Part shown: positions 1 through 7,665 of the stretch, one piece after another | Numbering within the stretch: position 1 is the stretch's first letter | Layout: each line of letters opens with the position of its first letter | Assembly (NCBI RefSeq): GCF_000012325.1 | Contig: NC_003910.7 | Span: 372,001 to 436,000 of the forward strand | Length of the DNA stretch: 64,000 nucleotides | From: Colwellia psychrerythraea 34H | Lineage (GTDB): Bacteria > Pseudomonadota > Gammaproteobacteria > Enterobacterales > Alteromonadaceae | Direction of reading: 5' to 3' | The notes under the pieces: generated by a model | Databases searched by the model: none | What the model saw: only the letters and a program-made list of their open reading frames with translations | What the model was told of the DNA's origin: nothing | Translations under genes and position numbers: made by a program

Positions 1-8
1 ATAATTAA

Positions 9-353
9 TTAACCTGCTTTTTGTTGTTGAGCGGGTTCAATCACAAGCAGTACGGCTTTTGAATCAACGTAAACATTGCGGTAATCACCGACATTCACAG
101 GTAATTCAACCAAAGCACCGTGACTTTCTGAAAGCGTTTTAATGAAAAAGGCATCTTTTTCTTTTTCAGCACTTATGCGAGCGGTTCTAATCATCTTTTG
201 TTCTTGGTCAAAGCCATTAACAAAAGAGACTTCAATACCAATTTCGGTATAGCTGTTCTCTTGAGCTACGCCACCTTTATCGATGTAACGGTTTTTAGTT
301 AACTTAGTACCGACTAAAATGCCGCGTAAAAAAATACCTGTTTGAATACTCAT
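9..353 (-). CDS. Filamentous-phage ssDNA-binding-like protein
   Basis: This is a 114-residue protein directly downstream of the phage Rep gene. Its place (last gene of the replication module), size and beta-rich sequence fit the ssDNA-binding protein of inoviruses, the counterpart of gene V of Ff phages or rstB of CTX phage, which coats replicating single strands. The call rests mainly on position, since no diagnostic motif is visible. A good ribosome site (GGAGAG) precedes the ATG at 353, and only 25 bp separate it from Rep, so the two are probably co-transcribed. Coat, adsorption and Zot-like genes would be expected to the left of the window edge. Confidence 0.6.
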   Translation of the reverse strand: MSIQTGIFLRGILVGTKLTKNRYIDKGGVAQENSYTEIGIEVSFVNGFDQEQKMIRTARISAEKEKDAFFIKTLSESHGALVELPVNVGDYRNVYVDSKAVLLVIEPAQQQKAG

Positions 354-378
354 GTTTATCTCTCCAAATAATTAATGT

Positions 379-1812
379 TTAAGCTGCTGCCGTTTGTGCT
401 TGTTGTTGTAAAACCCACTCTTCAATAACAGAGGCTTTCAACCGTTTAGGCATTGACGAACGACAGTCGGGCTCTTCAATGTCTTTTACAAATTTCTCTA
501 CGATTTCGCTATCAGATAAACCACAAATTACGCGCATCATGTTGATGGCTTTACGTGTACTGATAACTTGGTTTTCAACAATTTTCTCGATGGTCATGGT
601 GGCTTGTTTAACCAGGGTTTTAATTTTGCATTGCTCAACACTTAAAAAATTGAGTGCTGGGTAAGTGGCTGCAAGGTATTCACTCGGCTTTACCATGGCA
701 TCAAGTGGTATAACGCGTTGGCTTGAATGCAATTCAACTTCCCAACGTACCCACTTAGATTTCATATCACCTAGCTGTTTACCTTTTTCATATATGCGTA
801 ACAGCTTGCCAGATTCACGAGAACCGATATAAAGCGTTTTTCCCTTGCTTGGAATAAAGCCAAAGGTTTTCTTAGCCGTTGATTTAGTGGACTCGTTACT
901 GATTTCTTTTAAGTCTTTAAAGTTCTCTTTCAGCATTTTTTCTGTTAAATGCCCAGATTCAACATACATATAACAAGCAGGGCGGCCGCCAGAGTTAAAC
1001 AGGCCTTTCTTGGCTTTACTCAATGCTCGCTTAATAGAGTGCTTCCCTGCGTAATCGTCATGCGCTAAATCAATACGGGTAATTTTAAGCGCTGGAATAT
1101 TTTTGATTTCTTCATAGAGGCGTTTCATATCCAAAGCGTTACAACCCGTTCCCATGAACGACACGTAACAACCAAGGTTTTTACCACCCCAACAAATAAC
1201 ACCAGCTTGCTCACCATCAGCGTACAGAGTGGCTGAGTAAGAATAATTAAAACGTCCTGTCGGATTATTCTTAACCGTCCAAATAAAAGTTTCCTGAGTG
1301 AACACATTATTCAAACGACAAACAAAGCGTTCTACTTCGCCGCAACAAAGAACATCGAGTAAATCGACACCAATGTTGTCTAATAAGTTGTTTAAACGGT
1401 CACCATATTTAATGCCGGTATCGACTTCTAATTCGCCTTTTAACATGTCACGTAATTCATAACGTGCAGAAACTTCGTTGTCTGAAAGCGCAAGTGATTT
1501 AAGCGGCAAGTCTTTGTGTCGACGATTGTTATATTCACGTGTGATGGTGCTACATGATTCTTTGTAACGGCTCAAAATAGCTTCGTATTCATGGGCGTTA
1601 AAGGCGTTAGTGCCTAACAGTTCTTTGTTTTTTGTGTTCTCAAGTTTTGCCAGTTCACGATTTAAAGCGGCATCTTTTGCCTTAACGATTAATTCGCTTT
1701 TGATACACGCGCCAATCTTTGCCATCTGCTTAATGTTTAATAATTCTTTGGGTGACCAAGTCAGTGACAAGGCATCCACTAAACAAGGGATTGTTGTTGG
1801 TTTAGTTTTCAT
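379..1812 (-). CDS. Filamentous-phage replication initiation protein (Rep)
   Basis: This is the rolling-circle replication initiator of an inovirus, of the Rep_trans/gene II type, which nicks the plus-strand origin of the double-stranded replicative form. The recognisable family core is the stretch KITRIDLAHDDY followed by YIGSRESGKLLRIYEKGKQ and WVRWEVELHS in the second half. The chosen start (ATG at 1812) overlaps the stop of the preceding small gene by an ATGA-type junction and has AAGGGG at the right distance. An in-frame start 17 codons upstream exists but would overlap that gene more deeply. From this start the protein has 477 residues. It is the strongest marker that the left edge is prophage. 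Confidence 0.8.
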   Translation of the reverse strand: MKTKPTTIPCLVDALSLTWSPKELLNIKQMAKIGACIKSELIVKAKDAALNRELAKLENTKNKELLGTNAFNAHEYEAILSRYKESCSTITREYNNRRHKDLPLKSLALSDNEVSARYELRDMLKGELEVDTGIKYGDRLNNLLDNIGVDLLDVLCCGEVERFVCRLNNVFTQETFIWTVKNNPTGRFNYSYSATLYADGEQAGVICWGGKNLGCYVSFMGTGCNALDMKRLYEEIKNIPALKITRIDLAHDDYAGKHSIKRALSKAKKGLFNSGGRPACYMYVESGHLTEKMLKENFKDLKEISNESTKSTAKKTFGFIPSKGKTLYIGSRESGKLLRIYEKGKQLGDMKSKWVRWEVELHSSQRVIPLDAMVKPSEYLAATYPALNFLSVEQCKIKTLVKQATMTIEKIVENQVISTRKAINMMRVICGLSDSEIVEKFVKDIEEPDCRSSMPKRLKASVIEEWVLQQQAQTAAA

Positions 1813-2005
1813 CAAAAGCCCCTTGTCGTTGTAGTTCGTGATAGTTGTTTTCATCAACTTCAATTAAGTTGAATTCGTGACCGTATACCGTTTGAAGAAA
1901 TCCAATTAACGAGACTAAATTACAAAAGTGATGCACTTGGCCGTTGTGCTGTATCGCAACATCGCCCCAGTCTTCCCTTTGAAAATAGACGTTAGGATTA
2001 TTCAT
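1802..2005 (-). CDS. Small inovirus protein of unknown function
   Basis: This is a 67-residue protein between the PrtN-like gene and Rep. It begins 2 bp after the upstream stop and its end overlaps the Rep start, so translation of the three genes is probably coupled. The sequence is rich in N, H, Q and E, and no family is recognised. Tight packing in a phage operon is the main reason to accept it as real. Confidence 0.55.
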   Translation of the reverse strand: MNNPNVYFQREDWGDVAIQHNGQVHHFCNLVSLIGFLQTVYGHEFNLIEVDENNYHELQRQGAFDEN

Positions 2006-2007
2006 GG

Positions 2008-2265
2008 TTAAGCTACGTGTACTTGTTGCCATTCTTTCGAGGCAATTTCATATTGTTTGTCGATATAACTCGCTAAATCTTCTACCTTTATGAATACAGG
2101 GCTGCGTTCAGACTTACTTAAGCTAAATGTTGGTACTGGAAAGTCTTGGCCTTTAATTTTTTGCTTAGCCGTTTTTACGCTAATACCAAAGAATTCTTGG
2201 CAAACGTCTTTCAGTTCGATCACAGGTGATTCAAAACGAGCTAGTAGTGCGAAATTTGTATTCAT
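2008..2265 (-). CDS. PrtN/pyocin-activator-like small DNA-binding protein
   Basis: This 85-residue protein begins MNTNFALLARFESPVIELKD and contains the stretch CQEFFGISVKTAKQKIKGQD. That matches the pattern of pyocin-activator PrtN family proteins, which have an excisionase-like winged helix. In inoviruses such a protein usually opens the replication operon and acts as a regulator. It faces away from the repressor at 2362, so the 96-bp gap between them is the switch region. The family assignment is from pattern memory; its activating or excising role here is inferred. Confidence 0.65.
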   Translation of the reverse strand: MNTNFALLARFESPVIELKDVCQEFFGISVKTAKQKIKGQDFPVPTFSLSKSERSPVFIKVEDLASYIDKQYEIASKEWQQVHVA

Positions 2266-2369
2266 ATATCACCTATGTAATCATTTAGGGTTAAAGCAAT
2301 TCAAAGCGATTACAATCGACTATAACCGCTCCGTATCGCTCCATAAAGATACTATTTCATAATGGAGCG
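2266..2369. promoter_or_regulatory. Prophage switch region with repeated CGCTCC operators
   Basis: This is the divergent promoter gap between the PrtN-like operon and the repressor. CGCTCC occurs directly at 2328 and 2337. CGCTCCAT at 2337-2344 is mirrored by ATGGAGCG at 2362-2369, which overlaps the repressor start codon. These are candidate CI-type operators for autoregulation; that role is inferred from position. Confidence 0.45.
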
Positions 2370-3012
2370 TTTTGCAACTATGTTTTTAAAGGAAAATAGT
2401 GTGGATGATTTTGATAAACAATTGGATGATTTATTTAAAACAACTAAAACGAGTAGAATTAGTGAGTTATCTGAAGCTTTAGGGGTTTCTCCAACCACAA
2501 TAAGAACATGGAGAGGTCGAAATAAAATTCCTGCCAGTGCATTTAGAAAGGCAGAACTATCAATCCAAAACGATTCAGACGTAAAAACTGATACCCGTAT
2601 TAGCCTTTCTTTTTACGAAATATCAGCTTCCGCAGGGGGAGGGGCATTAGTAGAAGTGGAAGAACAAGCTAACTTAATTAGCTTTGAGCCAGAGTGGCTA
2701 AATAAAGAAATTGGTGTAAACGCCAATGATGTCTTTTTGATGTTAGTCGATGGTGACAGTATGTACCCGACATTAAAGAACGGTGCCATGATAATGGTGA
2801 ACAAACACTTTAATGGTTTAAGTGATGGTATTTACGTGATGCGACACGAACAAAACTTACTAGTGAAACGATTACAAATGTTGCCTAACGGAATTATTAA
2901 AGTGAAATCAGATAATAACCTGTATGAACCTTGGGAAATAAATAAAGAAAACCTAGACGGTACAGACATAGAAATTATTGGCCGCGTAGTTTGGTCAGGG
3001 CAAAGAATGTAG
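2362..3012 (+). CDS. Phage repressor, HTH plus S24 peptidase (CI/LexA-like)
   Basis: This 216-residue protein has an N-terminal helix-turn-helix of phage CI type (about residues 30-60, SELSEALGVSPTTIRTWRGR). It also has a C-terminal S24 autoprotease domain. The likely catalytic dyad is Ser133 in VDGDSMYPT and Lys169 in NLLVKRL. The Ala-Gly bond in SASAGGG (about 91/92) is a likely self-cleavage site. It probably represses the divergent replication operon and is inactivated by RecA during DNA damage. A GTG start at codon 14 is an alternative. Repressors of this design are typical of lysogenic inoviruses. Confidence 0.85.
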   Translation: MERFATMFLKENSVDDFDKQLDDLFKTTKTSRISELSEALGVSPTTIRTWRGRNKIPASAFRKAELSIQNDSDVKTDTRISLSFYEISASAGGGALVEVEEQANLISFEPEWLNKEIGVNANDVFLMLVDGDSMYPTLKNGAMIMVNKHFNGLSDGIYVMRHEQNLLVKRLQMLPNGIIKVKSDNNLYEPWEINKENLDGTDIEIIGRVVWSGQRM

Positions 3013-3087
3013 TGCCAAAAATAACTTGCGAGTTATTAAAGCGCAAGGCTTTGGACTAAAGCAATAAGACAATAGAGATAATAATAT

Positions 3088-3306
3088 ATGAGCCAGTCAA
3101 TGGAAAATTTCGCGACTACTTTGGAATTGCTTGAAGAAGAAATTGGTCTTGAGGATTTAAGCCAGTTATTAGCGGATATGCTGCTTGTTTGTTCTACAAG
3201 AATTGTAGGTGATGTTCCTAATAATTGGACTGTCAAAACAGAGATTGTTAATGGTGAGGTGACAGCTATTACCGATGCTGCCTTATCTAAAGTTAATGTT
3301 TTATAA
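3088..3306 (+). CDS. Small hypothetical protein beside the repressor
   Basis: This 72-residue acidic protein follows the repressor by 75 bp on the same strand and is followed at once by a hairpin. No domain is recognised. The central stretch EEEIGLEDLSQLLADMLL is amphipathic and may be a helix for self-assembly. It may belong to the prophage or be a boundary gene between prophage and integron DNA. Confidence 0.45.
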   Translation: MSQSMENFATTLELLEEEIGLEDLSQLLADMLLVCSTRIVGDVPNNWTVKTEIVNGEVTAITDAALSKVNVL

Positions 3307-3317
3307 CATTAACTTTA
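3287..3317 (+). terminator. Hairpin after the small repressor-operon gene
   Basis: A perfect 12-bp inverted repeat (AAAGTTAATGTT / AACATTAACTTT, loop TTAT) spans the stop codon of the preceding gene. It is followed by an A/T tract, so it is a plausible intrinsic terminator although the stem is AT-rich. Confidence 0.5.
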
Positions 3318-3459
3318 TTATCGATACCAAAGAATTAACACCATAGTCACTTGTTATGTGTTTGTTCGTTTAATATGCAGTTTAAATAGTCAACTAATGC
3401 CACATTCGAGACATTTGCTTTTAAAGACAATCAATACTTCGGATTAGGTTTTGTATCGA
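3318..3459 (-). other. Remnant of a non-coding or broken cassette
   Basis: This stretch lies between the hairpin after the prophage genes and the first clear attC. Read on the minus strand it starts at the attC boundary. After about 105 bp it shows CATAACAAGTGAC, which resembles the first half of an attC. No convincing gene is present. The 16-mer GTCAACTAATGCCACA (3389-3404, plus strand) recurs exactly at 10940-10955. The prophage therefore seems to have replaced or split the leftmost cassette. Confidence 0.4.
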
Positions 3460-3556
3460 TAACGCCCCAATAATGGGCAAATATCAGTTGGTTAAAATAA
3501 GCGACGCAGGAGCAAAAACCAACTGTTATTTGTCCTGATTAATTGGCTTGTTAGGT
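3460..3556 (-). other. attC site 1
   Basis: On the minus strand it opens with the core ACCTAAC and closes with GGCGTTA. The paired arms CAGTTGG and CCAACTG enclose GCTCC...GCGTCGCTTATTTT. It is the recombination site of the cassette encoding the 179-residue membrane protein, whose stop codon lies in the first core. The layout matches attC sites recognised by integron integrases as folded single strands. Confidence 0.88.
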
Positions 3557-4090
3557 GTACGTTTGCCAAAAAAGTATTGATAGAATCGAAATAGAAAAAA
3601 CAGAATAAAGAAGGATTCCGAACCAAAAACTTTCGGGTGACTCACTCCGCTTAACTGTAATAATTTTGATTTCTATTTCTCCAATTCTAATTGCGTGAAT
3701 GCAGTAAACAAGTAAAAATGGACATAAAAAAATAAAAGCTACAGTTGCTACCAAGTCACCATAACCTTCAGATTGAGGTACGAGGATAGCCGTTAGGAAC
3801 GTTGAGATACAAGCTAAAATGAAAATAGTTTTCAATAGTCTAGAGGTATTCAACTTTAATTCAGATATTACTTTGACTATAACTCCATCATTTTTTTTAA
3901 CTGTATAAGTTGATGGCTTTGACTTAAAACTAGTTTTAGGGGGGATTCCTTTCTTTCTATTGTCTATTTCTAGCAGTAAAATTTGATATCTCTCATGATA
4001 TTTATCCTGATCAATATGCTGTAAAACATCTAATAGCTCCTCATAACTACATTCAGAATAATTTGTTTCAGAAGTCAACACCAAGTACAC
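3551..4090 (-). CDS. Cassette-encoded membrane protein (3 TM)
   Basis: This 179-residue protein has a soluble N-terminal segment with the pattern YSxxELLDVLxxIDxxKYxxRY, then three hydrophobic segments (about residues 84-106, 113-134 and 157-177). The N-terminal segment is shared with the cassette protein at 4614-5030. The GTG start at 4090 lies in the end of the upstream attC, whose GAGGCG acts as ribosome site. The stop lies in the first core of its own attC. No function is recognised. Confidence 0.7.
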   Translation of the reverse strand: MYLVLTSETNYSECSYEELLDVLQHIDQDKYHERYQILLLEIDNRKKGIPPKTSFKSKPSTYTVKKNDGVIVKVISELKLNTSRLLKTIFILACISTFLTAILVPQSEGYGDLVATVAFIFLCPFLLVYCIHAIRIGEIEIKIITVKRSESPESFWFGILLYSVFSISILSILFWQTYT

Positions 4091-4188
4091 CTAACGCCTC
4101 GTTAAGAGGCAAAATATTGTTGGCTAAAATAAGCGACGAAGGAGCAAAAGCCAACTGTTATTTGTCCTGCTTTAACGACTTGTTATAT
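4089..4188 (-). other. attC site 2
   Basis: On the minus strand it starts ATATAACAAGTCGTTAAAGC, has central arms ACAGTTGGC and GCCAAC, and ends GCCTCTTAACGAGGCGTTAGG. The outer arms pair over about 20 positions. It is a canonical full-length attC of the type common in Alteromonadales. Confidence 0.92.
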
Positions 4189-4488
4189 TTATTTTACATC
4201 AACACTTTTGTTTGGGATTAATCGATGCTGTCCTGGAATAATTGATAATACGAGAAATAGTATTAAGCCAATGAGTAAAAAACGTACTCCTTGAGATGAA
4301 ATAATCCCGTCAAGTAAGGATGGAATAAGTACAACTCCAGCACCAACTAGACCACTATAAAGTCTACGTGAATTAGTAAATTCATGTAGTTCACCACATG
4401 CAACACATCGATGTTTCGTCCACATAAAGGCACCAAGAAACCAACTCAAAGGTATATTATTTGAACAGTTAAAACATTTGGGAAACAT
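4189..4488 (-). CDS. Cassette-encoded zinc-ribbon membrane protein
   Basis: This protein has about 99 residues. It begins with a treble-clef-like metal site: CFNC near the start and CVAC about 30 residues later. Two hydrophobic helices and a short basic tail follow. The chosen ATG at 4488 has GGAG nine bases upstream. An ATG at 4503 is also possible, but any longer reading would translate attC sequence. Many cassettes encode small membrane proteins with no assigned role, and none is suggested here. Confidence 0.65.
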   Translation of the reverse strand: MFPKCFNCSNNIPLSWFLGAFMWTKHRCVACGELHEFTNSRRLYSGLVGAGVVLIPSLLDGIISSQGVRFLLIGLILFLVLSIIPGQHRLIPNKSVDVK

Positions 4489-4515
4489 TATTAAAGACTC
4501 CATTCTTCGATATAA

Positions 4516-4613
4516 ATATAACGCCCATTTAAGGGGCTGATAATTGTTTGCTAAAATGTGTAGCGAAGCGAAACCGAGCAAACTGTTAGTCCCGCTTTAA
4601 ATTCTTGTTATAT
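4516..4613 (-). other. attC site 3
   Basis: The minus strand runs from ATATAACAAGAATTTAAAGC to AAATGGGCGTTATAT. The central arms are AACAGTTTGC and GCAAACAATT. It differs from sites 2 and 4 in the loop (GGTTTCGCTTCGCTACAC) but keeps both core sites. Confidence 0.88.
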
Positions 4614-5030
4614 TTACTTTTTACGAATACCAGACTTTCTAATTTGTTTTTCGATTTTACCAGTTTTAAATAAATGGTATTGAAGAAACACCTGTTTGAC
4701 CAATGCAATAAATGCCAAATAGGCAATAACAATTATGACTAGCTGATAGAAAGCAAACTCTTGGAACATTAAATATGAACAAAATACTGCCAATATTGAA
4801 AAGCGAATAAATAACCACGTTCCATTGTTTTGTTTAAGTATTTGTTGATGTTCTTCCATCACTACTTCGTTTTTCGCGTCCATGGTAGAGCTTGAAGCTA
4901 CTGGACAGTTTTCTTTTTTATTAATATGAGAAAGGACTAAACTATATCGGTCAGGGAACTTCTCACGATCAATGTTCTCCTCAATATCATAGAGTTCATC
5001 TAAAGAATAATTCTTGTAATCAACTTCCAT
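4614..5030 (-). CDS. Cassette-encoded membrane protein, same N-domain as the 179-aa protein
   Basis: This protein has about 138 residues. Its first 40 residues (YSLDELYDIEENIDREKFPDR) match the pattern of the cassette protein at 3551-4090. Two hydrophobic helices follow (about residues 72-90 and 94-113), then a basic tail ending RKSGIRKK. ATG 5030 has GGAG ten bases upstream. The function is unknown; the shared N-terminal segment with unrelated membrane parts suggests modular exchange or old paralogy. Confidence 0.68.
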   Translation of the reverse strand: MEVDYKNYSLDELYDIEENIDREKFPDRYSLVLSHINKKENCPVASSSTMDAKNEVVMEEHQQILKQNNGTWLFIRFSILAVFCSYLMFQEFAFYQLVIIVIAYLAFIALVKQVFLQYHLFKTGKIEKQIRKSGIRKK

Positions 5031-5050
5031 GCTAGACAAGCTCCATGTAT

Positions 5051-5150
5051 ATATAACGCCTCGTTAAGAGGCAAAAAATTGTTGGCTAAAATTAGCGATG
5101 AAGGAGCAAAAGCCAACTATTTTTTGTCCTGCTTTAACGACTTGTTATAT
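5051..5150 (-). other. attC site 4
   Basis: It is nearly identical to attC site 2, with the same outer arms (AACAAGTCGTTAAAGCAGGA and TTAACGAGGCGTTATA) and the same GCCAAC arms. High similarity between neighbouring sites indicates capture from a common cassette pool or local duplication. Confidence 0.92.
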
Positions 5151-5155
5151 GCAAT

Positions 5156-5485
5156 TTACCCGAAAGCACCAAGCTCTTTAAATATAAGTAAAATTTGCAC
5201 CGTAAAAATACTAAGCATTAACAATATAGGCTTACCTTTATATTTTAAAGAAAATACTAAATATAAAATTAAAACAAAGTCGTAAACCGCAAATATAGGA
5301 ATACTAAACAACGCCCACCACGCACCTATAGAAAGATGAGTTTCGTAAATCCCTAGTAAATCCTCTGCTACAAAATTAACAGGAAAGATAAATAATGGCG
5401 GGTACAAACCAATTATTAATCCTAATATAGGGAGAATAAAAAGCTTTTTATTGGGAGTGATAATAGTTGCAAGCTCCATTTGCAT
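5156..5485 (-). CDS. Cassette-encoded integral membrane protein
   Basis: This 109-residue, very hydrophobic protein has about three membrane helices (around residues 14-33, 54-78 and 87-105) and no recognised family. The ATG at 5485 lies just inside the upstream attC, and its ribosome site (GAGGCG, six bases away) is supplied by that attC. A second ATG two codons later is possible but has no ribosome site. Confidence 0.6.
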   Translation of the reverse strand: MQMELATIITPNKKLFILPILGLIIGLYPPLFIFPVNFVAEDLLGIYETHLSIGAWWALFSIPIFAVYDFVLILYLVFSLKYKGKPILLMLSIFTVQILLIFKELGAFG

Positions 5486-5582
5486 ATAACGCCTCATTCA
5501 TAGGCAAAAAACAGTTGGTTAAAATCGGCGACGTAGGAGCAAAAATCAACTGTTTTTTGTCCTTTGGAATGACTTGTTAGGC
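5484..5582 (-). other. attC site 5
   Basis: On the minus strand the first core GCCTAAC is followed by AAGTCATTCCAAAGGAC. The arms ACAGTTGA and AACCAACTG are present, and the site ends TATGAATGAGGCGTTATAT. It is a full attC, slightly diverged from sites 2 and 4. Confidence 0.88.
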
Positions 5583-5996
5583 TTAATCTTCACAGTAACT
5601 TCTCAATGGCTTATTCATTTTTAAGCAACGGTCATCATCTATGCCTAACAGTTTACAGAAACCTACTTTTTGATTAAGGTCTAAATATTCTTGGTTAAAG
5701 TACGAGTGACCACTACCCTTACAAAAAGCTTCCTTATCTCCCCTTGAACCTCTTAGACAAATTGCTACATATGTAATTGATTTGTAGTCACAAAACTTAC
5801 CACTACATTCTTTATAAGAATCCCAATAATGTGAAAGGCATTGGTTTTTGTTTTTTATTCCAGATAATTTAGCCCTTTGAAATACTTTGTATGGCGAATT
5901 ACCTAGCCATTCCATTCTTGCAAGTGCATCTAGGGTTATATAGCTAAAGGTTAGGAACATAAACATGATTGATATAAATATAAGAGATTTTTTCAC
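5583..5996 (-). CDS. First cassette of array A: secreted cysteine-rich protein
   Basis: This 137-residue protein has an N-terminal hydrophobic segment (residues 4-25) that acts as signal peptide or anchor. The exported part has about ten cysteines, suggesting disulfides in the periplasm. It starts with GTG at 5996 behind a perfect AAGGAGG that follows the attI-like core at once, so it is the leader-proximal and best expressed cassette. No family is recognised. Confidence 0.65.
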   Translation of the reverse strand: MKKSLIFISIMFMFLTFSYITLDALARMEWLGNSPYKVFQRAKLSGIKNKNQCLSHYWDSYKECSGKFCDYKSITYVAICLRGSRGDKEAFCKGSGHSYFNQEYLDLNQKVGFCKLLGIDDDRCLKMNKPLRSYCED

Positions 5997-6010
5997 CGCT
6001 TCCTCCTTAA

Positions 6011-6210
6011 GCCTAACAGCTTATTATGGAGACTTCTCAGTAATGTCCGTCCCATAACTTTAATTTAATTCGTATTAATATCCCATATTTTCAGTACCTT
6101 ATAAACTAAAAATAAAGGCTATTTCAAATAATATCAATCAGTTAGGATTTTAGAAAGGTTGATTTGGATTTATTACTGAGACTTCTCAGTAATATGACAG
6201 AGTCAATTCA
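6011..6210 (-). other. attI-like leader A (integron recombination and promoter region)
   Basis: Minus-strand GCTGTTAGGC (core at 6011-6017) is where the first cassette of array A begins. The next 200 bp match the region at 10586-10745, including CATAATAAGCTGTTAGG and CAGTAATATGACA. The 16-mer GAGACTTCTCAGTAAT occurs twice (6027 and 6178). The second copy forms the dyad ATTACTGAGA/TCTCAGTAAT. TTGAAA and TTATAA 17 bp apart on the minus strand could be the cassette promoter. An integrase gene is expected just beyond but is not present. Confidence 0.6.
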
Positions 6211-6401
6211 TTAGAAAATATATCGCAAATATTTTGAAGCTAACTTCCGCTTAGCGCACGCAGCAGACTTAAGCCCATAATAATTTCATGATGATTTTTT
6301 GAATGATTTTCTAAGGTTCACTTATGCCACAATGTATGGACTCCTCCAACCTATGAGCTAGGTTTATTAGTGTCTACCAAACACAAATTAAGGATCCATA
6401 C

Positions 6402-7430
6402 ATGAACAAAGTTAATACTATTGGCGTAGATTTAGCCAAAAATGTTATTCAAGTTTCTGTTCTTTCGCCTTTAAATAAAGAACTAACAAACAAAGAGCTT
6501 CCTCGAACAAAGTTCGCCGAGTTCCTGGCTAAACAGCCTATAAGTCTTGTGGCGTTCGAAGCATGCTCAACAGCACATCATTGGGCGAGATTAGCGAGAA
6601 GTTATGGGCATCGGGTAAAAATCCTGCCCGCAAAGGTAGTATCATCGTTTCGCCAAGGTCACAAAACTGATAAAAACGATGCACTTGCTGTCGCTGAAGC
6701 CGCTAACAGACCTAATGTAAAAGAAGCACCATTGAAAGAACTTGAGCAGCAAGGTATGCAGTCAATCCAGCGTTCAAGAGAGCTACTGGTTCAAAATAAA
6801 ACGTGTTTATCAAATCATATTCGTGGTTTATTAATGGAATTTGGCGTATTTATTCCTAAAGGTTTCGCTTCTCTTTTTAAAAATATACCTGACATTTTGG
6901 AAGACGGTGAAAATGATATACCAGATATGTTCAGAGCTACACTTAATCTAATGTATCAACGTTTACTTGACCTTCGTGATGATGTTGGATTGTTGGATGA
7001 ACAAGTTAAACAATTAGTAAAAAACAATGAAGCATGCTCGAATCTCACTAAAATGGAAGGCGTTGGGCCAATTAGCGCCATCCTACTATTTTCGACATTA
7101 GGTACTGGCGACGCGTTTAAAAATGGTCGTGAGTTCTCAGCCTATATTGGTTTAACACCAAAGCAACACAGTAGTGGTGGTAAAGCGAGTTTAATGGGTA
7201 TCAGTAAATTTGTTGCCAATAAGCGACTTCGCTCAGTATTAATACAAGGCGCTCGCTCATACGTTCATCGCATGAAATCCGTCACCACTAAAAAAGATGA
7301 GTGGTTAGTCAAATTAATTGAACGTGCGGGTTATGGTAAAGCAGCCGTTGCATTAGCTAATAAAAATGTTCGAACTGCGTGGGCATTACTAACTCAGGGA
7401 ACAGAATATAGGAAAGAACTAATCGCTTAA
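6402..7430 (+). CDS. IS110/IS1111-family transposase
   Basis: This 342-residue recombinase has an N-terminal RuvC-like domain with a DEDD set: Asp10 in IGVDLAK, Glu53 in AFEACS, and Asp90/Asp93 in KTDKNDALA. The C-terminal transposase_20 domain starts near MEGVGPISA (about 218) and has the serine-containing segment TPKQHSSGGK (about 254-263). These enzymes act with a structured bridge RNA encoded by the element itself. The length and all motifs are intact, so it is probably active. Confidence 0.93.
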   Translation: MNKVNTIGVDLAKNVIQVSVLSPLNKELTNKELPRTKFAEFLAKQPISLVAFEACSTAHHWARLARSYGHRVKILPAKVVSSFRQGHKTDKNDALAVAEAANRPNVKEAPLKELEQQGMQSIQRSRELLVQNKTCLSNHIRGLLMEFGVFIPKGFASLFKNIPDILEDGENDIPDMFRATLNLMYQRLLDLRDDVGLLDEQVKQLVKNNEACSNLTKMEGVGPISAILLFSTLGTGDAFKNGREFSAYIGLTPKQHSSGGKASLMGISKFVANKRLRSVLIQGARSYVHRMKSVTTKKDEWLVKLIERAGYGKAAVALANKNVRTAWALLTQGTEYRKELIA

Positions 7431-7665
7431 ATTACTGTTACCTATTGCATTTAAAAAGTTTTAAAAGAGTTTCACCGAGTAAGCCAAGATTAGATAAAGA
7501 TATCCATCTTGATAAAACCTGTTCCGCAGTGAGGGATTTAAACCCGTTGCCACATATAGGAATCGAGATGCGCATACATTGAGGGTTAGGAGATAGCTTC
7601 TCCATCTAAAAACCGAATATACGTACGCGCCTTAATCTAAGAATGGGATGCTTGATGAAAAGGAG
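7431..7665 (+). ncRNA. Candidate bridge RNA of the IS1111-type element
   Basis: In IS1111 types the bridge RNA is encoded after the transposase. This stretch has no gene and shows hairpin potential: GGAGA/TCTCC around 7589-7603 and GGG...CCC around 7533-7545. It contains TGCCACA (7548-7554), also found at the left boundary (6325-6331). It also contains ATACATTG (7574-7581), found again at the right boundary (7674-7681). Such echoes are expected of target- and donor-binding loops. RNA expression is not shown. Confidence 0.5.

Noticed and set aside
3312..3463. Two copies of TATCGATA as prophage attachment sites
   Set aside because: The 8-mer is itself palindromic, so an inverted match is uninformative, and the flanking similarity is only one base on each side.
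3300..3560. dif-like XerC/XerD site at the prophage edge
   Set aside because: No sequence close to the gammaproteobacterial dif arms could be found in this stretch.
4504..4581. Longer reading of the zinc-ribbon cassette protein
   Set aside because: The additional codons are attC sequence and lack a start signal.
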